From CAWBOY01 sp963790585 (GTDB lineage: Bacteria; Planctomycetota; Planctomycetia; Gemmatales; Gemmataceae), in contig CAWBOY010000007.1 of assembly GCA_963790585.1 (NCBI GenBank), positions 62,001 to 126,000 of the forward strand: a stretch of DNA of 64,000 nt, given 5' to 3'. Made by a program: the position numbers and the translations under genes. The notes under the pieces are model-generated. The model did not search any database and was not told the DNA's origin. It saw nothing but the letters and a program-made list of their open reading frames with translations. Every line of letters starts with the position of its first letter. Positions within the stretch are counted from its first letter, which is position 1. Shown piece after piece: positions 53,705 through 63,242 of this stretch.

Positions 53705-54717
53705 TCACTTCACTGCCGGAACCGCCCCGAGTTCCGTTATATAAACCAAGTTGCCGCTATTCTCATCCCGATAGATTTCGAGACCATAGCGCTTGGTGTC
53801 CTTTTTGAATTCCGCGTCACCGGCTTTGCGAGCCTGCATTTCCACGCCGTGCAGCCAGGCTGGGTCTTTGATCTTGGGTAATGTGGCGGGTAAGCCTGGA
53901 ACCACGCCGATTAACCCGGTCTGTGAAATGTAAATCGCGTCGCCGGTGTTGTCGTCGCGGTAGACTTCGAGGCCGAAGCGTGGCGTGTCTTTATTGAAAT
54001 CCTTGTCTCCGGCCTTGCGCACGCGCAGTTCCATGGCATATTTCCAAGGGAACTCTTTATTCTTGTCCATCGTCTTCCCTGGGGCGACGACCGCGATGCT
54101 GCCGACGTCGGAGATGTAGATCAGGTTGCCATTGTTTTCGTCTTGAAAGACTTCGACGCCATATTTCGCTGTATCTTTGCCGAAGTCAGCCTCACCAGCT
54201 TTGCGGCTCTGTAGCTCCATCCCGTGAAGCCATTTCGGCGTCTTGTCGGATGACTCGCCGGGAGGGCCCGAGGGGACGACCGCGATATTGCCGGCATCGG
54301 TTACATAAATCAAGCTGCTATTTAACGGATCGTAAAAAACTTCGATGCTATAAGTCTTCGTCGACTTCGTGAACTCTTTCTCGCCCGCCTTGCGCGCTTG
54401 AAGCTCCATGCCATGCTTCCATTCGGGTGGCTTGTCCTTGGCGCCGCCGCTCTTCGCTTCGCCCAACAGAGCGACCGAGCCATTTTCCGTAACGTAGACG
54501 GTCTTATTTGTGTTCGGGTCGAGGTAGACTTCGATGCCGTAGCGTTTGGTGTCCTTGGTAAAGTCCTTTTCGCCGACTTTGCGCACTTGCAGTTCCATGC
54601 CGTGCTTCCACTCGGGGGCTTTGACCACCGGCAATGGCTTTTCCTGGGCTCGCGCAAGGAGAGACCGTAAACGGCACACAGCAATCCTAGCGCCAACAGA
54701 CGTAAACGCTTCGTCAT
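53705..54717 (-). CDS. secreted protein with five tandem 60-residue repeats (frameshift near 54660)
   Basis: Five repeats, each about 55-65 residues, start W(K/L)HGMELQxRKxGExDF (one variant, WKYAMELRVRKAG) and continue with KDTKRYGxEVYxDxN, a (L/V)(I/V)YI segment and G(S/L)(I/V)(A/G)VV. The main frame begins inside the leader. ATG 54717 with AGAGG upstream encodes a signal peptide in another frame (TKRLRLLALGLLCAVYG). Joining them near 54660 gives a cleavage site ARA/QEKP. So one indel in the GGTCTCTCC run is likely. No family recognised; the repeat looks like a small beta/alpha module for binding. Confidence 0.7.
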
Positions 54718-54890
54718 CGCAATCCTCTCGCTCAGTGAAACGTCAAAAAATCATCCTGCAACAATTTACGACGAGCCGCGCACGTCTACCTAACCTGAGT
54801 CCTAGAAGCCCCGGCTTGTCGAGGTAAACTATCGCGCGAGCCAATGTTAGCAAGTTACACACCAAGTCGGTGAAGGGCTACGGGATTCGC

Positions 54891-57800
54891 TCAACCCTCC
54901 ATTTGCAACAACAAATCACCAGCTTCGACCTGCGTCCCGGCTTTGACGAGGACGGTTGCCACTTTCCCTGCCTTGTCGGCATACAGGGTCGTCTCCATCT
55001 TCATCGCTTCGAGCGTGAAGAGCTTCTGCCCGGCGGTCACGTCGTCTCCCGCCGCGACAAGGACGCGAACCACCAGTCCCGGCATGGGAGCGCCGACCTG
55101 CTTGGCATTTCCTGGTTCTGCTTTCGGCCGCGCCGCCACGGTCGATTTCAAGGAGCGATCCTGCACGACCACTTCGCGTGGCTGGCCATTGAGTTCAAAG
55201 AATAAGGTGCGCGACCCATCGTCATGTGGATCGCTTACGGTCAAGAATTTGACCATCAGCGTCTTGCCGCGCTCGATGTCGATCGAAACCTCTTCGCCGG
55301 GCTCCAGGCCATAAAAGAATACCGGCGTCGGCAACACGCTGGTGTCGGAATAGCGAGCTTGGTGCGAAGCCAGCTCAGGGAAGACGCGGGGATAGAGCAA
55401 GGCGCTCAAAAGTTCCTTGTCGCTGACGGCCCGGCCAATTTCTTTTTCGAGCCGGACGCGCTCCGCCGCGAAATCGGTGGGAGGGAGACTCGCGCCGGGT
55501 CGCCCGGCGATCGGCTTGCGGCCACGGAGAACACGCTTTTGTAATTGCTCAGGAAAGCCACCCGGGGGCGCGCCGAGTCGACCTTCGAAGAACTCGACAA
55601 CCGATTCGGGAAATGCCAACTCGCGGGTGCCTTCAAGAATGTCCGTTGGTGTCAAATTGTTGGCGACCATGAAGAGCGCCATATCGCCGACGACTTTGGA
55701 AGTCGGCGTCACCTTCACGATGTCGCCGAAAAGCTGATTGACTTCGGCATAGGCTCGGCATACCTCGCGCCAGCGCTCCGCCAGGCCGAGTCCCGCGGCC
55801 TGCGCATAAAGATTCGTATACTGGCCGCCCGGCATTTCATTGAGATACACATCCGCGGTCGGTGCCAGTTGGCCGGTCTCAAAAGCGCTGTAGAGGTTGC
55901 GCACGCCCCCCCAATAGTCCGCCGTGTCTTGCAAGTAAGTCGTGTCGAGCTTGGTGTCCCGGCGTTGAAAACGGAGGGCCTCGACCAGGGCCGTGAGACT
56001 CGGTTGACTGTTCATGGCTGAGAATGGCGCCATGGCGACATCGACAATTGACACGCCCTCTTGGGCGGCCATCAGATACGAAGCGATCTGACCGCCTGCG
56101 CAGTCGTGGGTATGGAAGTGGATCGGCAGGCCGATCTCTTGCCGCAGCGTGCTAACCAGTTTTTGGGCCGCAAACGGCTTGCAAAGGCCGGCCATGTCTT
56201 TGATAGCCAATAGATTGGCGCCGCGCTTTTCCAGCTCTTTGGCGAGAGTGACGTAATACTTGAGGTCGTATTTCGATCTTTTCGGGTCGAGAATATCGCC
56301 GGTATAGCAGACGGCCGCTTCGCAGAGCATTCCGGTGTCGCGCACGGCCTCGATTGCCAGCGTCAAGTTGTCGAGGCCATTGAGCGCATCGAAGATCCGA
56401 AATAGATCTATCCCGGCGTTGGCCGACTCTTTTACGAACGCTTTGACCACGTTGTCAGGGTAATTGGTGTAGCCCACGGCACTCGCCGAGCGGAGCAACA
56501 TTTGAAACAGGATATTGGGAATCGCCTGGCGCATCTCCGCGAGACGTTGCCACGGCGACTCTTTGAGAAAGCGCATCGACGTGTCGAAGGTCGCCCCGCC
56601 CCACATTTCGAGCGAGAACAGGTCGGCATGACGCGCTGCATAAAACGGCGCGATGCGCAGCATATCGTAGGTGCGCATGCGCGTCGCCAAGAGCGACTGG
56701 TGCGCGTCGCGGAAGGTCGTATCGGTGAGCAAGAGCCGCTCTTGCTCGAGGATCCAGCGCACGAATTTGTCGACACCCAGCGCCTGGAGGCGATTGCGCG
56801 AGCCCTCGGGGATCGTCACATCGTCCGGCAATTTCGGCACCGGCGGCGTGTGATGCTCGGGCCGCGGCTTGCCCGCCACCTCGGAAATGCCGTTGACGAT
56901 GACATCGCCGATATACGTCAAAATTCGGGTAGCGCGATCGAGGCGGACCGGCAGATGGAATAGTTCCGGTGTTTCGTCAATGAATCGAGTGGTGAAGCCG
57001 CCGGCGAGGAAACCCGGATGCGTGATGAGATTCATCAGAAACGGGATGTTCGTCTTCACGCCGCGGATGCGGAACTCCGCCAGGCTTCGCTCCATGCGGC
57101 GGGCGGCGTCGATAAAGCGGATGCCGTGGGCTGTGACTTTGACGAGCAGCGAATCATAGAACGGCGTAATCACAGCGCCCGAAAAAGCGGACGCGGCATC
57201 AAGGCGAATGCCCATGCCGCTGGCCGAGCGATAGTTTGTCAGGCGGCCATAGTCTGGCAGGAAATTGTTCGCCGGATTTTCCGTCGTTACCCGGCATTGG
57301 ACGGCGTAGCCATAGGTCCGAATCGACGCCGGGTCGCCGAGGCCAATTTCGGGATCACTCAGCGGTTGGCCCTGGGCGATCAAAAGTTGGCATTTGACGA
57401 TGTCATAACCGGTCACGGTTTCCGTGACCGTGTGTTCGACCTGAATGCGAGGATTGACCTCGATAAAGTAGAATTCTCCCGTGTCGGTATCGACGAGGAA
57501 CTCCACCGTTCCGGCGTTATCGAGGCGGACGGCTGCGCCTACCGCAATCGCGGCGTCGAGGATTTTTTGTCGCAAGGCGGGATCGAGGTTCGGAGCGGGA
57601 GCAATTTCGACGATCTTTTGATGGCGTCGCTGGACGGAGCAGTCGCGCTCGAACAGGTGGACCAAACCGCCGTGCGAATCGCCCAGCAATTGCACTTCGA
57701 TGTGCCGCGCGTGACGGACGAATTTTTCGAGGAAGACATCCGGAATACCGAACGCCGTGCCGGCCTCGCGCCGAGCCTGGTCGAGCGCATCGGTCAGCTT

Positions 57801-58355
57801 GTCGGCCGTCAGCGCCACGCGCATACCGCGGCCGCCACCGCCCATAGACGCCTTCACAATGACCGGATAGCCAATCTTTTCAGCGAGGGTGTGGGCCTCG
57901 TCGTTCGTCTTAACAGCGGCTTCAGTGCCGCTGAGGATGGGAACCTTCGCCTGTCCCGCAATGCGGCGGGCGACGACCTTGTCGCCGAGCTGTTCGAGAA
58001 TGTCGGTTCGCGGGCCGACGAATATGAGGCCGGCCTGACGGCAAGCCTGGGCGAAGGCTGCGTTTTCCGACAAAAAGCCATAGCCAGGGTGGATGGCATC
58101 GACGTGGCATTTCTTCGCGAGCGCCACAATGCTCGGGATGTCCAGGTAGGCCCGGATCGGCTCGCCAACCTTGCCTGTCAGATACGCCTCATCCGCCTTG
58201 AACCGATGCAGTGCGAAGCGGTCTTCATGCGAATAGATCGCAACCGTTCGAATGCCGAGTTCGTGTGCCGTGCGGAAAACTCGAATGGCGATCTCGCCCC
58301 GATTGGCGACGAGGAGTTTTTGAATGGTTCGGCTCGCGGGAGCTGCCGCAGACAT
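54891..58355 (-). CDS. pyc: pyruvate carboxylase
   Basis: A 1154-residue biotin enzyme that makes oxaloacetate from pyruvate, bicarbonate and ATP. The biotin carboxylase domain (about 10-460) starts KLLVANRGEIAIRVFRTAHE and has ASMGGGGRGMRV and EVNPRIQVEHTVTE. The carboxyltransferase domain (about 540-830) has TDTTFRDAHQSLLATRMRT and the metal-site HFHTHDCAGG. The PYC/OADA domain follows, then the biotinyl domain with Lys1119 in EAMKMET. All four parts lie on one chain, as in the alpha4 type. It replenishes the TCA cycle. No adjacent partner genes. Confidence 0.97.
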   Translation of the reverse strand: MSAAAPASRTIQKLLVANRGEIAIRVFRTAHELGIRTVAIYSHEDRFALHRFKADEAYLTGKVGEPIRAYLDIPSIVALAKKCHVDAIHPGYGFLSENAAFAQACRQAGLIFVGPRTDILEQLGDKVVARRIAGQAKVPILSGTEAAVKTNDEAHTLAEKIGYPVIVKASMGGGGRGMRVALTADKLTDALDQARREAGTAFGIPDVFLEKFVRHARHIEVQLLGDSHGGLVHLFERDCSVQRRHQKIVEIAPAPNLDPALRQKILDAAIAVGAAVRLDNAGTVEFLVDTDTGEFYFIEVNPRIQVEHTVTETVTGYDIVKCQLLIAQGQPLSDPEIGLGDPASIRTYGYAVQCRVTTENPANNFLPDYGRLTNYRSASGMGIRLDAASAFSGAVITPFYDSLLVKVTAHGIRFIDAARRMERSLAEFRIRGVKTNIPFLMNLITHPGFLAGGFTTRFIDETPELFHLPVRLDRATRILTYIGDVIVNGISEVAGKPRPEHHTPPVPKLPDDVTIPEGSRNRLQALGVDKFVRWILEQERLLLTDTTFRDAHQSLLATRMRTYDMLRIAPFYAARHADLFSLEMWGGATFDTSMRFLKESPWQRLAEMRQAIPNILFQMLLRSASAVGYTNYPDNVVKAFVKESANAGIDLFRIFDALNGLDNLTLAIEAVRDTGMLCEAAVCYTGDILDPKRSKYDLKYYVTLAKELEKRGANLLAIKDMAGLCKPFAAQKLVSTLRQEIGLPIHFHTHDCAGGQIASYLMAAQEGVSIVDVAMAPFSAMNSQPSLTALVEALRFQRRDTKLDTTYLQDTADYWGGVRNLYSAFETGQLAPTADVYLNEMPGGQYTNLYAQAAGLGLAERWREVCRAYAEVNQLFGDIVKVTPTSKVVGDMALFMVANNLTPTDILEGTRELAFPESVVEFFEGRLGAPPGGFPEQLQKRVLRGRKPIAGRPGASLPPTDFAAERVRLEKEIGRAVSDKELLSALLYPRVFPELASHQARYSDTSVLPTPVFFYGLEPGEEVSIDIERGKTLMVKFLTVSDPHDDGSRTLFFELNGQPREVVVQDRSLKSTVAARPKAEPGNAKQVGAPMPGLVVRVLVAAGDDVTAGQKLFTLEAMKMETTLYADKAGKVATVLVKAGTQVEAGDLLLQMEG

Positions 58356-58422
58356 TGTGAGGGATTCCTTCGGAGGATTTTGGAAGCTGGATCTGCCAAG
58401 ATTGGGAGATCCGTCATTTCAC

Positions 58423-59322
58423 TCATCGCGGCAACCGCTGCGCCAACACTCCGAGATGACTCGGGCAGACGCGTTCCGAACCCGGGAAGAGCGGGTTATT
58501 GATCGGGCGGTTAAGAATCTTTGGTTTGTTATCCGCCCCTTCGATGACCAGAGACGTCGAACCGCCGCCGTCAAGGTTAAGTCCCTCGGACGCACCGAGC
58601 AGCTTCAACCACTGGCCTACTTCTTCCTGCATTGCGCCTTCACTAAATCCCTTTTGCCGACCATCAATGGCTAGCAAATAGAGGGTTTTACCATCCTCGG
58701 ATATTCCAACGGCGGAACGCGGGTGCAAGTCGCGTTCGCTTATTTCGATGACTTCGCCTTTCTTCAGAACGATTGCAAAGCCGCCGACGGCGTTGTAGAC
58801 ATTTTTGAGCTCAAAAGGCGGATAGCCAATCGTCGCCTTGTTCTCCTTCGTTAATAGTAATGCTCCAAAATCGGGGCGTCCCTTGGCAACGAGCGCTCCT
58901 TTTGAAATCTGCAAACCAAGAATTTCTTGCGGCTTCCCTTCATCGACGTGGACTGGCGAGAACGGCGCCGCGTTGATTGCTACCTGGCATTTGCTTTCCG
59001 CCAGGAAGACACTCGTTTTGTGCCCCGGCGCTTTGCCAGCGCCTGCATCCGGGCTACCTGGCGAGGCGAAAAACTCGATCCCTTTCGTTCCGAGATCGAT
59101 GCGAACGGCGAAGCCCCGTATCGACCGTGGTTTTTTTGCATGCAATTCGACTTGATCGACACCTTCGAAAATTGCTTGCCATTTCTTGCCTCCTAGCGCT
59201 TCCGCGACCGGTTCCTTATCAAGCCTTTTTACAATCGGTCGGGGCGACTTTCCGTGAACGAGAGATGAGACGACGACACCCGTCATCACGAGGAGCAAAA
59301 TCGCGCTCAGTCGGCTTCGCAT
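58423..59322 (-). CDS. secreted phosphodiester glycosidase family protein (NAGPA-like)
   Basis: A 299-residue protein. A signal peptide (RLSAILLLVMTGVVVSSLVHG) is followed by the NAGPA/DUF2233 domain. Landmarks are CQVAINAAPFSPVH, ERDLHPRSAVGISEDGKTLY, DGRQKGFSEGA and LNLDGGGSTSLVI, the last the conserved core. The human relative uncovers mannose-6-phosphate; bacterial relatives act on peptidoglycan- or wall-linked phosphodiester sugars, with the substrate here unknown. AGGA precedes ATG 59322; the frame beyond has no support. Confidence 0.88.
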   Translation of the reverse strand: MRSRLSAILLLVMTGVVVSSLVHGKSPRPIVKRLDKEPVAEALGGKKWQAIFEGVDQVELHAKKPRSIRGFAVRIDLGTKGIEFFASPGSPDAGAGKAPGHKTSVFLAESKCQVAINAAPFSPVHVDEGKPQEILGLQISKGALVAKGRPDFGALLLTKENKATIGYPPFELKNVYNAVGGFAIVLKKGEVIEISERDLHPRSAVGISEDGKTLYLLAIDGRQKGFSEGAMQEEVGQWLKLLGASEGLNLDGGGSTSLVIEGADNKPKILNRPINNPLFPGSERVCPSHLGVLAQRLPR

Positions 59323-59531
59323 ATTCATTCCTGCTTGTAACGACGGACGAAACGGCGAACGGTAAACGCTCCTTTCGTTGTATTGGCCCTCGCCGTGGAG
59401 TGTACGCCCAATGGCGTGCGCGGCGCCAAGCAACGCATCAACCCTCGGGTTGACGAGTAACCATATCATTATGGGTGCCTGCCTATCGCCTTGGCCGTTT
59501 GCCCGCACCTATCCCTTCATGAGGACTGGAA

Positions 59532-60900
59532 ATGATATTTCGTACCGCTCCATTCAACAAAATTATCGCGATAGCGTTTGTTGCCTTCTCAGCCGCGCTC
59601 GCGCGCCGATGATTGGCCGCAATGGCTGGGGCCACAGCGCGATGGCGTGTGGCGCGAGAGCGGTCTGCTAACGAAGTTTCCCAAGGGCGGCCCGACGATC
59701 AAATGGCGAGCGCCGATCGGCGGCGGCTATGCGGGGCCGGCCGTCAGTCACGGCAAAGTCTATGTCGCCGATCATTTTTGGGCCCCAGGCGCGAAGGAGC
59801 CCGCTAATCTCTTCGACCGTAAACCCGTCCCCGGCTTCGAGCGTGTCGTCTGCCTGGACGAAGCGACCGGCAAGCCTATCTGGGAACACAAATACGCGAC
59901 CGATTATGCGATCTCCTATGCGATGGGGCCTCGCGCCACGCCGGTTATCGCCGATGGCAAGGTTTATGCCCTCGGCGCGATGGGCGATCTCTTTTGTCTC
60001 GACGCGGACTCCGGCAAAGTGAATTGGTCGCGCAATTTCCCCAAAGATTTTGGCGCCAAGGTTCCCCTCTGGGGCTTCGCGGCGCATCCGCTGCTTGACG
60101 GGGACAGTCTCATCTGCCTGGTCGGCGCAAGTGACGGTGTGGCCGTCGCGTTCGATAAAGCGACCGGCAAGGAGAAATGGCGGTCGTTAGCGCTCAAGAA
60201 TCCGACGTCCGAAATCGGCTACGCGCCGCCCATGGTCTACAAGGTCGGTGCCAAACGCGAAGTGATCATTTGGGACACTGAAACCGTAAACGGGCTGGAC
60301 CCCGAAACCGGTAAGCCCTTGTGGTCGTTCGACTTCCCGCTCAAGGCCAACCTGGCCGTTTCGACGCCGCGCCTGATCGACGATCAGCTTTTTTTGACCT
60401 CCTTTTACAACGGCTCGCGTCTGCTCAAGCTGAAACCCGAATCCGCCACTCTCCTCTGGGGGAGCAAGCGCATCGGCGAATCGCCCGGCCAGACGGAAAT
60501 CCTGAATAGCATTATGCCAACCCCTTACATCGTCGATGGACACATCTACGGCATCTGCAGTTACGGCGAGCTTCGGTGCATTCGCCTCTCCGACGGCAAA
60601 CGCGTGTGGTCCGATCTGCGGGCGGCTTCCGACGCGGCCGAGCCCGAAGAAGTTCGCTGGGCCAACGCCTTTCTCACGCCCAACGGCGACCGCTGGTTCC
60701 TCTTCAACGAAAAGGGTCAGCTCATCATCGCCAAGCTGACACCAAAGGGTTACGATGAGATAGATCGCGCCAAGATTTTGGAGCCGACCAGCCGGACCGA
60801 TGGCCGACGGGTGCTGTGGTCGCACCCCGCCTTTGCGAACAAATGTATGTTCGCGCGCAACGATAAAGAGATCGTTTGTGTATCGCTCGCTGGCGAGTAG
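59532..60900 (+). CDS. secreted PQQ-like beta-propeller protein (frameshift near 59605)
   Basis: ATG 59532 (GAGG upstream) encodes a signal peptide (MIFRTAPFNKIIAIAFVAFS, then AALAR) that stops at 59612. The mature part continues in the next frame as ADDWPQWLGPQRDGVWRESG to TAG 60900. A small indel in the GCGCGCC run near 59605 joins them. Blades show CLDEATGKPIWEHKY, CLDADSGKVNWSRN and FDKATGKEKWRS. Paralogue of 6408-7676, with the same DNWPQW/DDWPQW entry. No catalytic set visible. Confidence 0.78.
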
Positions 60901-61115
60901 GGTATAATTATTCGATTAGGCGTGACCGCAGAATCGATCCTGTCGAACGAACCGGTCGCGGTAGCGCTATTGGTTCAGCCCAATCGAATTGACACCAACG
61001 GGGCATACTTTACACTTCAGGAAGAGCGGGCGCCGCGTTGGTTTCCAACCGATGGCCCGCGTTCATCTCCTGATTCGATTAGAAAGCCTCAAGCACTGCA
61101 ACGAGGATATTCGTC

Positions 61116-62750
61116 ATGGCGAAGCGAAAGAGCGCTAGTTCGAGCGGCGGCGGCGAGTCGAACCAGGGTCTGATCGTGACAATGGTTTTCTTCATTCTCG
61201 CGACCATCGGTTTGGGCGTTGGCACCTATATGGGTTACGCCGGGCAGCAAGGGCCGCTTGAAGAGGCCAAGAAAGCTCGCGAAGAAGCCAAGAAGATGGA
61301 AGCGAGCCGCGATTGGTATCGATTCGAGACGATGGTGCTCAAGTCCTACATGGGTCAGATGGCCGACCCCAAGGATGTCGGCGAACTCGAAACGCTTTGG
61401 CCTAAATATGAGTCGGGCACCCTCGGCTCGGCCGAGAAGGACCGAATCGAAGTGTCGAACATCATCAAAACGATGTCCGACGATCCCGCCAAGTTTACCT
61501 GGGACGACAAAGGCGGCGGCAAAAAAGAGCTGAGCAAGAATCTCAAAGCCTATGTCGACAGTCTTCGTGACGAATTGAAGGCTCAGAAAGATCTCGTTGC
61601 CCAGACAGACAAGGCCAAAAAGGACAAGGAAGCGGAACTCAAGGCCAAGGAAGAAGAGTTGGCCAAGCTCAAGACCACGCACAAAGAGAATTATGACGCT
61701 CTCGTCAAGAGCTTCGCCGAGGAGCAAGTCAAGCGCGCAGCAGCCAAGGAAGCCCTCGAGAAGAATTACGCAACACAAAGCACCGAAAAAGCGAGCCTCG
61801 CAGCCGCCAAGGCAGCCGTCGAAACGTCCAAAGCCGAGTCCGAAGCGAAAGCCCAGGCGGAGATGGCTGCAACGCAAGCTGTTGTCGCCCGTCAGCGGGC
61901 CGCCCTGGAACGAAACTCGCCGACGGAGACAGCGGCGATCGTCAATCGCGGCTGGAAAATCATGCAGTTGGACCGGACCGGCGATACGGCCTACATCAAC
62001 CTCGGGTCCGCCGACAAGGTAAAGCCACAGCTGACGTTCTCGATTCATGGCCTGGATGCCGCCGGTAAGCCGATGGAACGATCCAAGGCGGACGCCGAAG
62101 TCGTCAGCGTTCGCGGCGAACACCTGTCGCAAGTTCGGATAACCTATTACGACAAGAATCAGGCCGACGTCCGTGAAGGGAAAATCGAAGCCCGCCACGA
62201 CCGCGTCAAGAATCCCGTATTGACCAATGACATCCTGGCCAACGCCAGTTGGTCGCCGTTGTCGCCGAAACATATCGCCATCGCCGGCAGCGTCGATCTC
62301 ACCGGCGACGGCCGCGATAATACCGAAGAGTTCATCCGTAATCTGTCACGGCAAAATATCATCGTCGACGGCATTCTTCCTCTCAAGGAACCGACCGACG
62401 AAACGAACCAGGATGCCGCCAAAAAGGTCACTGTTCAAACGGACTTCCTCGTCGTCGGCGACGTGCCGTTGCTCGTTCGCCGAGATTCCCGCAAACTCGA
62501 GCAAGTCCGGAAGATCGAAGCTGGCATCAAGGCAATGGAAGAGCAAGCCAAGCTAAGCGGCGTGCGCATTCTGTCGGTGGGCAAATACCTCGACTTGATC
62601 GGCTATCCGTTCCCACGAGCCTTGACTGACGAGACGCCGTATGCTCGCACCGCCGAGCCGCGCGAGGTCAAGCCACCGGATACGGATGCGCCGAAAAAGG
62701 ACGATACGAAGAAGGACGACGCCAAGAAGGACGCCAAGCCGCCGATGTAA
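61116..62750 (+). CDS. membrane-anchored coiled-coil protein, unknown function
   Basis: A 544-residue protein. A short basic N-terminus precedes one transmembrane helix at about 20-42 (LIVTMVFFILATIGLGVGTY). A long Lys/Glu/Ala-rich coiled coil runs from about 45 to 265 (EEAKKAREEAKKMEASRDWY). A folded C-terminal part follows (DTAYINLGSADKVKPQLTFS), ending in a Lys/Asp-rich tail. GAGGAT precedes ATG 61116. From memory, planctomycetes have similar anchored proteins with no known role. It may be a scaffold spanning the periplasm. Confidence 0.75.
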   Translation: MAKRKSASSSGGGESNQGLIVTMVFFILATIGLGVGTYMGYAGQQGPLEEAKKAREEAKKMEASRDWYRFETMVLKSYMGQMADPKDVGELETLWPKYESGTLGSAEKDRIEVSNIIKTMSDDPAKFTWDDKGGGKKELSKNLKAYVDSLRDELKAQKDLVAQTDKAKKDKEAELKAKEEELAKLKTTHKENYDALVKSFAEEQVKRAAAKEALEKNYATQSTEKASLAAAKAAVETSKAESEAKAQAEMAATQAVVARQRAALERNSPTETAAIVNRGWKIMQLDRTGDTAYINLGSADKVKPQLTFSIHGLDAAGKPMERSKADAEVVSVRGEHLSQVRITYYDKNQADVREGKIEARHDRVKNPVLTNDILANASWSPLSPKHIAIAGSVDLTGDGRDNTEEFIRNLSRQNIIVDGILPLKEPTDETNQDAAKKVTVQTDFLVVGDVPLLVRRDSRKLEQVRKIEAGIKAMEEQAKLSGVRILSVGKYLDLIGYPFPRALTDETPYARTAEPREVKPPDTDAPKKDDTKKDDAKKDAKPPM

Positions 62751-62760
62751 GTTCTCTCGC

Positions 62761-62876
62761 GCCCTGGGCTAACATATGCCGCCCTTTCAGGGCTTAAGAC
62801 CGGGCGCCCCAAATGGTATGAATGTTCAGATCGACCGCATTAAGCCCTGAAAGGGCGGTATATGTTAGCCCAGGGC
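62761..62876. repeat. GCCCTGGGCTAACATATGCC palindrome
   Basis: The left arm starts GCCCTGGGCTAACATATGCC and runs on through GCCCTTTCAGGGCTTAA. The right arm is its complement (TTAAGCCCTGAAAGGGCGG, then TATATGTTAGCCCAGGGC). Arms are about 37 bases with a 42-base centre. It follows the coiled-coil gene and precedes the tRNA. One copy in this window. Confidence 0.88.
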
Positions 62877-63043
62877 AACGCCCTGGGCGGCTGGAACCTA
62901 TGTTTACCACAAGAGATTTTGGTTACACCCGTCAAAGATGCCGACCACGCCAAGGGAGCAAATCGCTGTTGCTCCCTTGGTTCGTTTCGTCTAATTTAGG
63001 TGAGACGATTGCAGGCGTTTCGCCCCAAATCCGCTCCATTCCA

Positions 63044-63115
63044 GCCGATGTAGCTCAACGGTAGAGCACCGCTTTCGTAAAGCGGGGGTTGAGGGTTCAA
63101 ATCCCCCCATCGGCT
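63044..63115 (+). tRNA. tRNA-Thr (anticodon CGT)
   Basis: The acceptor stem GCCGATG pairs with CATCGGC (63108-63114), with T as discriminator. D arm AGCTCAACGGTAGAGCA. Anticodon stem CCGCT/AGCGG with loop TTCGTAA, giving CGT. T loop TTCAAAT. CCA is not encoded. A TTTT run follows at 63117-63120. Confidence 0.93.
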
Positions 63116-63242
63116 CTTTTCTAGATTCCATCCGTAAACAGGTTGCGGCGGATCTTCCGTCGATGTAGCATCCAACTATCAAAACTCGCATTTCAATAAT
63201 TTACGCGAGTGCTTCGCTTACCTCTCCTCGAACGAGATTGTC

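Noticed and set aside
57018..58502. 494-residue open frame on the plus strand
   Set aside because: Antisense to the biotin carboxylase domain of pyruvate carboxylase.
60903..60908. TATAAT as a promoter for the coiled-coil gene
   Set aside because: No matching -35 box at the right distance, and it lies just after a stop codon 200 bases from the next gene; could be chance.
61089..62273. 394-residue open frame on the minus strand
   Set aside because: Antisense to the coiled-coil protein; its Phe/Leu/Gly-rich runs come from the Lys/Glu/Ala codons on the other strand.
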